The position numbers were made by a program, and so were the translations under genes. A DNA stretch of 64,000 nucleotides from Roridomyces roridus (Eukaryota; Basidiomycota; Agaricomycetes; Agaricales; Mycenaceae), in assembly GCA_029378245.1 (NCBI GenBank), contig JARKIF010000158.1, positions 1-64,000 on the forward strand, written 5' to 3'. This document shows positions 42,388 to 53,600 of this stretch, one piece after another. Positions within the stretch are counted from its first letter, which is position 1. The number at the start of each line of letters is the position of its first letter. A model generated the notes under the pieces. It had not been told where the DNA came from. It did no database searches and saw only the letters and a list, made by a program, of their open reading frames with translations.

Positions 42388-43691
42388 GATGAATGATGTT
42401 ACATCACATGATTGATCCCAACAACACCTCTTCCAGACCCCGTATCGCCATGACCGCCAGAAACGAGGTGAGAATCGCGGCGACATGTTTGAATTCCGGG
42501 CTGACTCGTATATAGTAGGACCATGTCTTTACGAGCAAGTACGTGGACGATGGGTACTCCACCTTCTTTCATTGCTATACCGTTTGCGACCACATCGGCG
42601 AGCACTACAACATAAAGCTGTAGGGCCGGCAAGCGGCAAGGCCTGCTACCATTGAGCGAGGCCAATGTCAACATCAATTGTTGAACATGACAAGTTCTAT
42701 TGAACCTAATGCTAAGGTAGTGGATGGTGGGCTAGTACTTATTCATCCCTGCAGCAATTGCAAGCCGGACTAGATTCAGAATCATCACATAGGACTTGAA
42801 AAAACAGCATTTGACGGTGCAACATAAGTACAATCTTATTATCCACCATGAGTTGCAGTGGTCGCTCGTCCGTGCGCCGCTTCGCGCCGCACTCCCTCGC
42901 TCCTCAGGCTGCCATCCAACTTGAAGGATCCAAAATAGAATTGAGTCAAAAGAATGTCAGTTGAAGGTCACAGAGGACGGGAGAAATGATACAGCACCAT
43001 TCATTCAAGGGACTGCAGTCAGTGTGGCCCGTCGACTCTTCTCAGTACAGAGTTGTTTCAACTTGTGCAATGAAAACTTATTGTTCAACCCCATTGAATT
43101 CAGGATTCGACCTCCAAAATAAGCCGTCGACGATTCGAGCCTCAACCCAGGAGAAGCTCACCAAATTTGAAATGAGCACGGTCAGCACACTGAACTTCGT
43201 TGTCTATCGTGCCGGTTGCGCGCCGGCCTGTGGTGGAGGCTGGACTCCGATGGAGGCTCAAGCAAGGCTCAAAAGGGCAGTGTAAGTAAAAGCTTGGCAA
43301 GCCGCAAGAGAGAACAAGAATCAAATTACAGCCTTCCAAGGTGGAGGGTGGTGGCAGTTGAGGACGGAAACTTATGTCAAGCAGGAGCAAGCAGAGAGCA
43401 AGGCATTTGGAAGGGGTTTACCTCACTGTGGCACTCTTGGGAATCTCTTTCGGCAAAGAACCCGACATCTGTGCATGGCATTTGCACAGATGTTGAAAAG
43501 CCTGTCGGATACGACTGCTCCCGGAAGACGAGGTCATCAATAGTACGTTGGAGTTCGGCAATCATCGGCTTGGCGTAGCATTTGGCTGGATACATCAGTG
43601 CTGACGCAAAAACGAACGACAAAAACGTGATCGCCCGCAAAAACCAGAAAATAGGGCGCCCTATAGAAACCTGTACCTAACGGTAGCAGGA
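42388..43691. other. Intergenic region with second hairpin repeat
   Basis: Holds the promoter side of the interrupted minus-strand gene, the repeat copy at 42619-42900 and the repeated block around 43660-43695. No gene recognised. Confidence 0.4.
42619..42900 (+). repeat. Dispersed non-coding repeat with terminal hairpin, copy 2
   Basis: Begins TGTAGGGCCGGCAAGCGGCA and ends GTGCGCCGCTTCGCGCCGCA then CTCCCTCGC. The hairpin stem keeps pairing despite base changes relative to copy 1 at 38071-38400. Interior sequences are poorly alike, and lengths differ (282 and 330 bp). Confidence 0.5.
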
Positions 43692-44329
43692 ATGACATTA
43701 CGCGATTTACTGTCCTACCAGCCTTTGAGGCGCCGCCTTTCTTTCGAACAGGGCTTCCTACTCCACCACAACGATCAGCCTCCTATCCCGAGGTCTTGTT
43801 CAGGCCTGGCCATCCGCATTGGAGACGCCCTGTCCACCCGTACATCTCCATTGTCACCCGGCCCCGCTGTCCCTGTTCAATACCTTGTGCTCGGCACACA
43901 TTTTCGTCTCCAAACCCCCACGCATTTACATGACTCCGCCATGGAGCGCGCCTTTAAGCGCAAACGAAAGCACTTCGTCACGAAACATAAAGGCACACCG
44001 GCCGGCGTCGACTACACCCGCCACCCCGAATCTCTCTCAGACCAGTTCAAGACTTACTATGAAACCCGGAAGGGCAACTTTTTCTTCTTCGGCCAGGGTG
44101 TTCAACCCCACTACCCCCCAGCCCCTGACGCCGCGCTCAGGCTGTCGTCCCGAACTGAAGCCTTGCAAGCTCCATATATCAAAGTCTTCAGACAACAACA
44201 ACTGTTCTCGCAAGCCTTCTTCTTCAAAACGTTGCAAGGCGATCGAGGCCACCCCATTGGCAGCTTTAAGCTGTGTCGCAGACAAGGGAGCTGGATAATG
44301 GTTCTGGAAACGTATCTACCGGGAGAGGA

Positions 44330-44510
44330 TATCAAAGATGTAATATATTCACTGGTACAAGAGAAGACTCGTTAGAGTACTAGTACAGAGAGATAGTTAG
44401 GAAAGGTCATACCTGGTACAAGAGAAGACTCGTTAGAGGTATCTCTTGTCCAGGTGAAACAATATGAATAAAATGAATATGACGAATCGTCGATCAGTCA
44501 GACCTTAACA
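44330..44510 (-). repeat. Copia 3' LTR
   Basis: 181 bp. Contains an internal direct repeat, GGTACAAGAGAAGACTCGTT, at about 44355 and 44416. The pol stop codon (44494) lies inside it. Next to it on the sense strand is the polypurine tract AAGGGGGGG (44511-44519). Confidence 0.9.
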
Positions 44511-46341
44511 CCCCCCCTTGACTGGCGTCGAGGCGTAGCATTTTGACCCAGCGCGCGTGTAGATTGCGATGGAGTGGTTTCGTGAATAAATCAGCGATGT
44601 TCTCCCGATTGGAGACATGCATGATGTCGATGAGCCGCTTGATAATGCAATGGCGGATAAAATGCTCGCGGATGGCTATATGCTTCATCTTGGAATGAGC
44701 ATGCGGATCGTGAGTGCAGGCGACAGTGCCTTGGTTGTCGCAGAACAGAGACGTCGGCTGAGCTTGTGCGTAGCCGAGTTCGGCGAACAAGTTGCGAAAC
44801 CACAGTATCTCGCGTGCGCAATGAGTCGAAGCCAGATATTCGGCTTCACAGGATGAGAGAGCAACGACAGCTTGCTGCTTCGAGCTCCAGGAGATGGGTG
44901 AATCTCCCATCATGATGAGGAATCCAGAAACGGATTTGCGGTCGTCGCCCATGCCCCAGTCGGAGTCCGTCAGAGCTTTGAATAAGGGTTGCGTCGTTTC
45001 GGAGCCTCCGCCGAGGGTGATGCCGTAGTCGGATGTACCCCGTAAGTAGCGCAACAGATGCTTAGCAGCGGCGACGTGAGTAGGACCGAAGTTCGCCATG
45101 AAACGAGCTAGCTCCCGAACGGCATACGCTATGTCTGCGCGGGTACATTGCTTGAGATACATGCACTTGCCGACAATAGCAGCGTACGGGAAGTCTTGAA
45201 CTTTCAAGGTGTCCTCCTTCGTCGGTGGTGATAGCCGTAGTCCTGGCTCCATTGGGGTGGTGACAGAATTACTTTTGTCAAACCCAAAATCACGCAAAAT
45301 GGACTGGGTATATGCCTTCTGGCCGAGACGAAGTGTACGCTGCGTTCGATCCCGTTCGATTGAGCATCCGAGGTGAAACTTGGGCTCCCCGTTATCGGTG
45401 ATCTCGAATTGGGACGCCAAGGCAGCTACAACTGCATCCGACTCTGTACGACTCGTCGAAGCGATGAGCATGTCGTCAACGCTGGTGGCAACAATCGAGC
45501 ACTCGGCTCCTTGAACACGCCGGTACACACTCCAGTCAGACTCTGTCCGCTTGAACCCAATTGCTTCAAGCCGCGCATTGAGCTCAAGGTACCACTGGCG
45601 GCCCGCTTGCTTAAGACCGTATAAGCCCTTTAGCAATCTCCAGAATCCCCGGCCAACAATGGAGGGCTTGCGCATATAGATCTCCTCGTCAAGCGGCCCA
45701 TTTAGAAAGGCAGTCTTGACATCAACTTGTCGTAGCTCCATGTCAAGATCAGCGACGAGGGCGAGGATGAGCCGGATCGATTCCCATCGAGCCACGGGAG
45801 CGAATGTGTAACTGAAGTCTTGCCCCGGAATTTGGGTGAAGCCCTTTGCTACGAGACGTGCCTTGAATCGTGAAATGAGGCCGTCCCGATCGCGCTTGAT
45901 GTGAAGCACCCATTTCGACTCCACCGCCTTCCGTCCCGGAGGCAATTCATCCACTTCCTCGTACACGCCTTTGGCTTTGAGGGACTCCAATTCCTCATAA
46001 ATAGCCGCAAGCCAATACGACCAGTAGATAGTTGACTTTGCCTCCTGGACGGTTTTGGGGTCAATGGCATCTGGGTTGTCGATAGGTTCCGTAAGAGCAG
46101 CACCGGCGAACGCCACCTCCGCTTTGATGAAAGACTGTGCAAGCTTTGCAAACTCGGCTTCTTCACACTCAATCTCTAGCTCCTCTTGGTCGGACTCGAG
46201 GATGGAACGTAGAAAGTCTTCGTCCCCCCCTTCGTCCGAGTGCCCGGCCCGATTGATAATATACCGAGCAGGTACACGTCGTACTCGGGGTGCGCGGCGA
46301 TTGGCTAGTGGCGTGTCATCAGGAGCGGTAGCATCTGTCAT
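44494..46341 (-). CDS. Copia reverse transcriptase and RNase H
   Basis: Open frame of about 615 codons. RT domain: VESKWVLHIKRDRDGLISRF, ARLVAKGFTQIPGQDFSYTF, VDVKTAFLNGPLDEEIYM and KGLYGLKQAGRQWY. The catalytic box reads TSVDDMLIAS, so the Tyr of YVDD is Ser here. RNase H: ALTDSDWGMGDDRKSVSGF, SWSSKQQAVVALSSCEAEY and LFCDNQGTVACTHDPHAHSK with the conserved HIAIREHFIR. It ends in the LTR (GGVLRSD). Upstream frame continuity depends on the segment 46355-46519. Confidence 0.92.
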   Translation of the reverse strand: MTDATAPDDTPLANRRAPRVRRVPARYIINRAGHSDEGGDEDFLRSILESDQEELEIECEEAEFAKLAQSFIKAEVAFAGAALTEPIDNPDAIDPKTVQEAKSTIYWSYWLAAIYEELESLKAKGVYEEVDELPPGRKAVESKWVLHIKRDRDGLISRFKARLVAKGFTQIPGQDFSYTFAPVARWESIRLILALVADLDMELRQVDVKTAFLNGPLDEEIYMRKPSIVGRGFWRLLKGLYGLKQAGRQWYLELNARLEAIGFKRTESDWSVYRRVQGAECSIVATSVDDMLIASTSRTESDAVVAALASQFEITDNGEPKFHLGCSIERDRTQRTLRLGQKAYTQSILRDFGFDKSNSVTTPMEPGLRLSPPTKEDTLKVQDFPYAAIVGKCMYLKQCTRADIAYAVRELARFMANFGPTHVAAAKHLLRYLRGTSDYGITLGGGSETTQPLFKALTDSDWGMGDDRKSVSGFLIMMGDSPISWSSKQQAVVALSSCEAEYLASTHCAREILWFRNLFAELGYAQAQPTSLFCDNQGTVACTHDPHAHSKMKHIAIREHFIRHCIIKRLIDIMHVSNRENIADLFTKPLHRNLHARWVKMLRLDASQGGVLRSD

Positions 46342-46354
46342 TTCGACATCGCGG

Positions 46355-46626
46355 CTGTTTATTTAAAAATTAAGTTGTGTGAGTATTGCCGAGGCGCGTT
46401 AACACGCACTCAGGAATCACTCCTCTGTCGGTACCCTCATGGGATGTGGCATTCAAGGGAGACGACGGCCTGGTTAAACAGGTTAATTATCGTACACACC
46501 AGCCTGGGATAAAACCCACTTGTTACGCTCGGGGGCATTGTTACGCTCTAAGGCATTGTGCTCGATGGGCTGAAACCTGTCAAATACAGGTCAGCACAAC
46601 AGCAATATAATGGGATTGAAACCCAC
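46355..46626 (-). other. Two candidate introns between copia integrase and RT
   Basis: Sense-strand segment 46626-46577 (50 nt) starts GTGGGT and ends TTTGACAG; segment 46519-46355 (165 nt) starts GTGGGT and ends AAATAAACAG. Splicing both joins integrase and RT in one frame. The small exon between them reads PIEHNALERNNAPER, continuing the IEH..ER pattern of the integrase tail (AIEHTPAIERIPATEHIPASER), which supports its being coding. Without splicing the integrase frame stops at 46548. Confidence 0.45.
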
Positions 46627-47668
46627 TTGGTACGCTCTGAGGCAGGGATATGCTCGGTGGCAGGGATACGCTCAATGGCGGGGGTATGCTCAATGGCAGG
46701 GCTGGATTTTCGTTCCAGGACGATGCGCTCGTCTTTGTCACAATAGCGCGGCTCCAGCTCCATGGGAATATCATCCCATAGAATCTCCGAGAGTGGGGGA
46801 GATGGGAGGAACTCGGGAAAGCCGTGGAATTCGACATCACGTCGAGAACGAATAGCTTTCGACTCTGGGAACCAAATTAAGTATCCCATAGAGTCGCGTG
46901 CGTATCCAACGAAACGGCCCTCTTCCCCGCGCGCCGTGAATTTCATCAGCTCGGTAGAGTTGGTTTTCCTCGCCGTCACCAACGCGCCAAAAGGTCGGAG
47001 GTGGGAGAGATCTGGCTTTTTCTTGAGCCATTTCTCGAAGGGTGTAGTGTCCCGCTCGAGGGACATGTGTGGAACACGATTCTTGATGTGCACAGAGGCT
47101 TGAGCACCCAGCGGCCAGAACCAGACAGTCAGACTGCTGTCGACGAGCATCGCGCGCGTCATACGCTCGATGATCTGGTTGGCACGCTCAGCAACCCCAT
47201 TTTGCTGGTGAGCATCTGGCACGGTCCGTTCGTAGGTGATCCCGTTTGCTTTGCAGTAAGCTTCAAACTGGCCGTGGATTAACTCGGGTGCGTTGTCGAC
47301 TCGTAGGAACACGATGGGGTAGCCGAAGAATTTCTCAGTGGCGGCACGGAACTCATGGAAGCATTGGAGAGCTTCGTCTCGGGTTTTGAGGAAGTAGATG
47401 GAGATATAACGACCGAAGTCGTCAATGAATGTGATGAAGTAGCAGAAGCCCCCGTATCCTGGAGGTAAGGGGCCACAGATGTCGGTGTGGATGCGGAACA
47501 AAGGACGGTCGGCCCGATTCTTGGCTTTATCGGGAAAAGGTAGCCGCTTGATATTGGCCAGGGCGCAAATGCGGCAGTTTACGACGCGGACACTGTCGAT
47601 CGGGAGTCCAGTCGTAGCGCGCTCCAGCCCTTTAACGTCTATGTGGCCCACTAGACGATGGTAAAACC
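46548..47668 (-). CDS. Copia integrase (frame -1 to gag-protease)
   Basis: Pre-integrase HHCC zinc region YHRLVGHIDVKGLERATTGL ... NCRICALANIKRLPF. The catalytic core has D in FRIHTDICGPL, D in FLRVDNAPELIHG and E in HQQNGVAERANQIIERM. The GKGY-like C-terminal part (GRFVGYARDSMGYLIWFPES) follows. Entered from the gag-protease frame by the -1 slip at 47663-47669. The C-terminal tail repeats IEH/ER motifs before the first candidate intron. Confidence 0.88.
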
Positions 47669-50600
47669 CTGCCTTTTCGATTCCGCCGTGTCTGCACCCG
47701 CGCCGAACATTGATTCGACAGATGGAGTTGTCGCCGCGATCAAATCCATCTCCTTCTTCTCTCCCTCACTCGTCTTCTTCACCACGTTGACGTCCATCCT
47801 GTAGAGGTCACGAACGATGGACCCAGCCGCGAAGGGGACATTGTCAGCATTGAAGTATGTGATCTTCCCGTTCCCCGTTTGCGTGCTGACACCCTTTCGG
47901 TCAAGTCTGGAACCTGAGATGAGATTGCAACGCGCCGTTGGAATATGAAGGGCATTTGAGACAGAGAAGTAGCGGGTTGCATCTCCGTACGTCCCTTCCA
48001 GCACTACCTTCCCTTTTCCGAGTGCTTGAGTGCTGAGCGTCGTTCCAAAGCCGTGAACAGCCAAGGGTGCCTCGAACGCCGTGTACTCATCGAACGATGA
48101 CTCCTTATTGAAGATGTGACGAGACGCGCCGGTATCGTGGTTGATCGAGTCGTCCTGGGCAACGTCTGCACCGCACACAGTGGCGTGCACTTGGACGAAC
48201 TCGTCCGGCGTGATCTTGTCATCATCATCCTCATCGTCCGAGCCAACTCTCATCATGAACGCAAATGCATCCCCCACTGTTCCAATCACCTTCTCCACAT
48301 CCTCTTCCGCGTCCTCGGTATGGTCAATCATACCCGTGAAGCGATCACCGGCACCGGCACCATCCTCTTCCTCCTCCATATCGTCGTCTTCGTACTCCAC
48401 CATCCCAGCAAAGCGATCACCGGGCCCGCTCTCCAATGCCTGTTGTCGATCTCAACGACCGCCTAGCTGCGTGCGCGAGCTAAAACAACAAGTGTGAGGC
48501 AGTAGGCGGTTGCGAGAGAAAATGTGCAAGTGTTTCACCACGTCCGGCGCCGAACCAGGCAAAATGCAGCGCTGGCAGGAGGGATAAGACGAATGGGACG
48601 GTGACGGAAGCGAAGGCGTGGGCGTATACGTGGACGGAGGCGTAGGTCGAGATCGGAGGCGACGAAGACGAAAAACTTAGAGCTGATACGAGGGGGAGAA
48701 CAAGTCTGTGTTGAAAACCTACACAAAAACAGTCTTTTATACATGGTAGAGTAAAGGGTGAGTGTAGATAAATCCGAAGCAATGTACAACTTAGCAAAGA
48801 TGAAAAGCAACCAGGGAAGAGAGTACAACGGAAAATCGAGGGATGGTGCACGGTGGGACGCCCGATGAGTGCGTAAGTGCAACCAAAAAGGTAGAATTAG
48901 TGGAATAAAACCAAAGAGAGGCAAGGTGTCCGAGGAGTAAGGAGGAGGGGGAGATTGTCGTAGTCGATGAGCGCAGGGCTGGAGGTGTAGGATCGCGGCG
49001 ACATGGTGGTCGTGAAGCAAGAGACAACTGCAGCCGTACTGATTGATTTGCACTGTATGCCGGCAGTTTGAACATGCTCCGTGTCGAGCGCGTTGGCGTG
49101 CGCGACATCTCCTCCCAACTGAAAATGTGACCGTCCCCGGTCACTTGCCGAGGGGAAATGGAAAATAAGGAAAAATAAAGGCTCAGAACAACTTCATAGC
49201 CTTCGCTCAACCGAAGTCGAACGGCGCAAGCGACGGCGAGAAGCACGAAGTATGCGACGGGGGGGTGTGCAAAAAATTGGGTGCACAAAGTGTATCCTCC
49301 CAACTGAGAAGTGAACAGTGGGGGCACGGCACGTTAGTCGGATGCAGGAAGTTCCACATCGACATCAAGGTCGTCCGGGTCCGAAAGGGTAGATTGTTCG
49401 AGTTGCCGAAGTCGTTCCGTTGATATGTCCAAAAATTCGTTGAGGGCTGGGATCGGGATCGAAGTGCGCGCGAAGTACGGAATGACACGGAAGGCGGCGA
49501 TAGGGCGATGGAATACTGATCCGTCTAGTTCGCATAAAATGTATGCTCCACCACGATTGCGGGATATGACGATGAGCGGGCCGAGGTACCGTTTGCGCAT
49601 CTTTCTGCTGAGTGATTTCTCGATGGCCGTGTTGCGCATGAGAACCAAATCACCGCGTTTGAAGTCGTAATCGCGGATAGTGGCAGCGTGGTCGATTTCG
49701 AAGCGAGCGGCATGGCGTAAACGTGCCTCGTAGACTGTGGAGTGAAGTGTGGCCAGCTGATCACGGCGTTTCTGTAGGGCAATAGCGCGGGTGGCAATAA
49801 GATCTGTGGTCGAAAGGACAGAGTCCGGAGGCGGGAGCAGATATGTGGCTTCGGATATATCGAGCGGAAGGAGCGGATGGGTGCCTGTCGCGGCGAAGTA
49901 AGGGGAGCAACCCATGCGCTTGCGTACGGTGACTCGATCTGCCCAAAAGACAGAGTACGTGCCGGTATGCCATTTGCTCTGATCACCGTCGACTGCCTTG
50001 AAAAGGGCTTCTCGAACATCAAAGTGGGGACGTTCAATAAGACCATTTGCGCGAGAATTGTAGCCGGAGATGCGAATGTGATGGATGTGATATTTATGCG
50101 CCAGGTACTCAAGGGCCTTGATGAAGGGAGTACCGTTGTCGGTAACGATCTCGCAAAGTGTGCCCCAACGGCAGATGATATCCTGGAAAATCCAATCTCC
50201 AATGGCCTGTGCAGTTTCTCGACGTAGCATGCGGAACTCTGCATATGCACTGAGAGAGCAGCGGCCGTGGACAATATATTTGAATCCCCCACTTGGCGGC
50301 ATGTGCATCGTGTCAATATAGACCTTGGCGAACAGCGGCGCGGGGGTGGCAACGGTGGGTGGAATTAAAACTTGGCGTGTCTGTCGAATTTGGCAAAGAT
50401 GACAGGTTTTAATAAACCAGGTGATGTCATCGGCCATGTGCGGCCACCAGAAGCGTTCGGAGATGAGTGCGCGAGTTGCATAGAAGCCTTTGTGTCCAAC
50501 ATCATCGTGTGCCGAGCGGAGAATGAATAATCGACGCTGAGGCGGAGTGACGAGTTTATGCTGAGACTGTGGGTCTTTCCGCCAAAGCTGTCCATCGGCA

Positions 50601-53600
50601 ACATAAAACTCGAGGCAATAGCGCACGAATTTCTCGTAATCGTGATCCGAAATGTCGCGGGGGCGTTCCAAGGTATCGTGCCAAAGTCGAACGACAACCA
50701 CACGGGCATCAGCACGCCGTGCAGAATCGGAACGGGGGACAAGGTCGTAGTCAAGGGAAGGTGGCGCATCTTGACCATCAGGTGCAATTTCTGCAGCCAG
50801 TGTCGCAACAAAATGCTGTCGGCGAGGAACATACGGCGTGTCGTTGATCATATGCAGGAAGCCGTGTACTTGATCAATCCAATCATCAAAATCATCCTCG
50901 GGTTCTGGCTGGTCTCCAGGCTGCGGCGGACGACGCGAGAGTCCATCTGGACCGTGTGAAACACCGGGGACGTGGACGAGAGTGAAGTGGAAAGTGAGGA
51001 TGGCGAGAATCCACCGATTGATGCTGGCACTTGGTGCAAGATCAGGGTTAGCGAGCATACCCTTGATGTAGCGCGCATCAACTTCGATGACAAGATTGCG
51101 GAGACCGATGAGGTAAACCTTCCAGGCGCGGAGAGTACGGAATAAACCGTATAGCTCGAGTTTGGCTTGCGAGAAGCGAGCCTCACGGTCATTGAGCGTG
51201 ATGGAACCGAAGCGCGCATAATATCGACGGGAGAGGTTGTCCGGATCGCACTGAGCGAGGAGGCTGCCAATGGCGAGTGATGAAGTGTCGACAGCCAGTA
51301 TGACGGGAGCACTGGACCAATAATTAAGCGGTCGGAGGGCGGGGGAATGAAGGAGTGCATATTTCAAATCCTCCTGGGCAGCAATCTGCTCGGGTCCAAA
51401 GATGAACGGCATATCTTTGCGCGTGAGCATGATGAGGTAGTGTGCGCGGTGGGAGAAATTCCGGATAAAAATACGAACGACACCAATGGTGCCGAGGAAT
51501 GCGCGTACTTCGGAGAGGTCACGACAGGGACCCCAATTGACAATCTTGTCAACACGCTTCTCGTCGGGGATGCGACCGGCAGGGGTGCAGACATGTCCAA
51601 CCACAGTGATCCTCTCTGCGCAAAGGACGAGCTTGTGGCCAGAAAAGGTTCCGCCGGAATATTTCATGCGTTGTACGACGCGGATTAAATTGTTGAAATG
51701 TTCCCAAATGAATCGTCGAATGCCGGGGTTCTCGGGAATGGTCTCGTATGAGCCATCGGCGAGCTGATAAGCCGAAGCGGGGCCGCGGAAGGGGACGTCG
51801 TCAATATATGGCCAGGTAAACTCGGGGATCTCGGGCTGGAGGATGTGCGTCACGTCGTCGTGAAATATGGGGACCGAATTTGTCCAACCCATCGGAAGGG
51901 TGACAAGTCGGAGAGCGCCGTAAGGTGTCTGGAACGTGGTAAAATCCCGAGATGCGGGAGCAAGTAGACGTTCATCATAGCCAACGTAAAGATCAAGCAT
52001 GGCACCGCATGCACGACCAGCGAAATGTTCTGCTAGCTGCTCGGTGAAGGGTGTAACACCAGAGTGCTGGATGGTGACGGCGTTAAGTGGCTCGAGGGCG
52101 TGGACTATTCGTAGACTGGTTCCGTCCTTCTTGACAACGCAAAACCACCGGGAGCGGTAGGACGAGTTTGACGGCTCGTAGACGCCAGCGTCAATCTTCG
52201 TGCGAATGATCTTGCACACCTGGTCATAAATGCCAGGCGGAATGGGAATGTTCCGTTGAACCCAGGGCGTGTGCGGCATGACGGGGATATTGACGGGAGG
52301 AAAGAAGTCGGTGCGGAAGCTGCCGCGCTCCGAGTCTTCCCAGGCAAAGGCCTCATTCTGCAAACACATAAAGTGGTGCATCAGATCGCGCTCGGCAGGC
52401 CACAGAAAATCGCCGGAATGAGCAAGGTCGATCGCATCACGGCGTTCAGCCGTATAGCGACCGGTGGGAATGAACGGTGGCGGGTTTGGATCAAGTTTCG
52501 GCATGTCGGCGAGTGGATCACCGAGGATGTGACGTTCGATACGGAAGTCATCGGGGACGGAGCCGAGAACCGGTCGGATCTTTTGTGCGACGGGTTTGTA
52601 TTTCTTCTTGGCATAAACTTGGGCCAAGGGAGGAAGCACGGAGGGGGTATTATTATTTTTAGACCCGCGAGTTGAATCGCGGGGCATCGGGGACATCGGT
52701 TGAGCGACGGGAGAGGAACGGGTCGGAGAGTGAGAGGAAACAGAATATATTGGGATAAAATGATCACCACGAGTTGAATCGTGGGACTCGGGGAATGTCG
52801 GTTGAACAACTGTATGTGCAAAAACCACCGTATCTGCATCGCGGCCTAGATTAGTGCAGGCCGAGAGATAGGTGTGCTGTATGTGGGAGAGGGTGTCCGA
52901 TTCGAGTGCCGAAGTTGATTCAATGATAAATTTACCGGGAATGTCGGGGTGTGGCGCAATAATTAGGGCAAGCTCTTGTTGATCAGGGATCAATTCCTCG
53001 AGTTGGGAAAACCCTGTTGACGCGCACGAGGGGACCCACGAGGTACAGTGGGCACGGTGACAACTCTGCCGGAGTTCGGATCACTGATGGTGATGGTCTG
53101 GTCCTCGTTGGCAAAGGTGCGGACAATGCTCTGCGTCAAGACGTGGAAGGGATGACCCAATAATACATCATACGCTGGATTGCGGACAATATACACCTGC
53201 AGATAAAGTGTGATGTCTCCGAGCGTGAACGGAACGTTGCGAGCTAAACCAAGCGAGGGGGTGACGGTGCCGTTGGCCGATTGCATGTGCAAGATGATCG
53301 TGGGGTCGTACGTGAGCCTGAGACTGTGACAAACAGCCTCTGACATGGCTATAATCTGCGAGCCGCCATCCACGACAGACTCGACGACTTCACGGTTGTC
53401 GATGGTGGGGAGTACAGACCGAAGGGCACAACAATTCACTGAGACGATGAGATCTGCCGGAATGGGTAGACCAGCGTCGTAGTAAACGGCATAGGGATCG
53501 GGAACGACAAAGGCGTCCGGGGGCAGACTCGAAGTTGCAGCGTCCACATTGAACACGGCGGGGAGGGAATCAATCATAGCCGTATGGCGTGCATCCTCCT

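Noticed and set aside
44330..44338. Initial reading of the copia LTR as TGTAAT...AACA (172 bp)
   Set aside because: That boundary gives no target duplication. Extending to 44330 gives 181-bp LTRs, the GAGGA duplication and a PBS abutting the LTR.
48439..48443. 5-bp target duplication for Gypsy-2
   Set aside because: CCTGT and CTGTT do not match; only 4 bp (CTGT) repeat, and the 4-bp model restores the copia frame.
48480..48851. 123-codon frame repeated at 55550-55921
   Set aside because: Identical because it lies in the two LTRs; Ser/Leu/Phe-rich without motifs.
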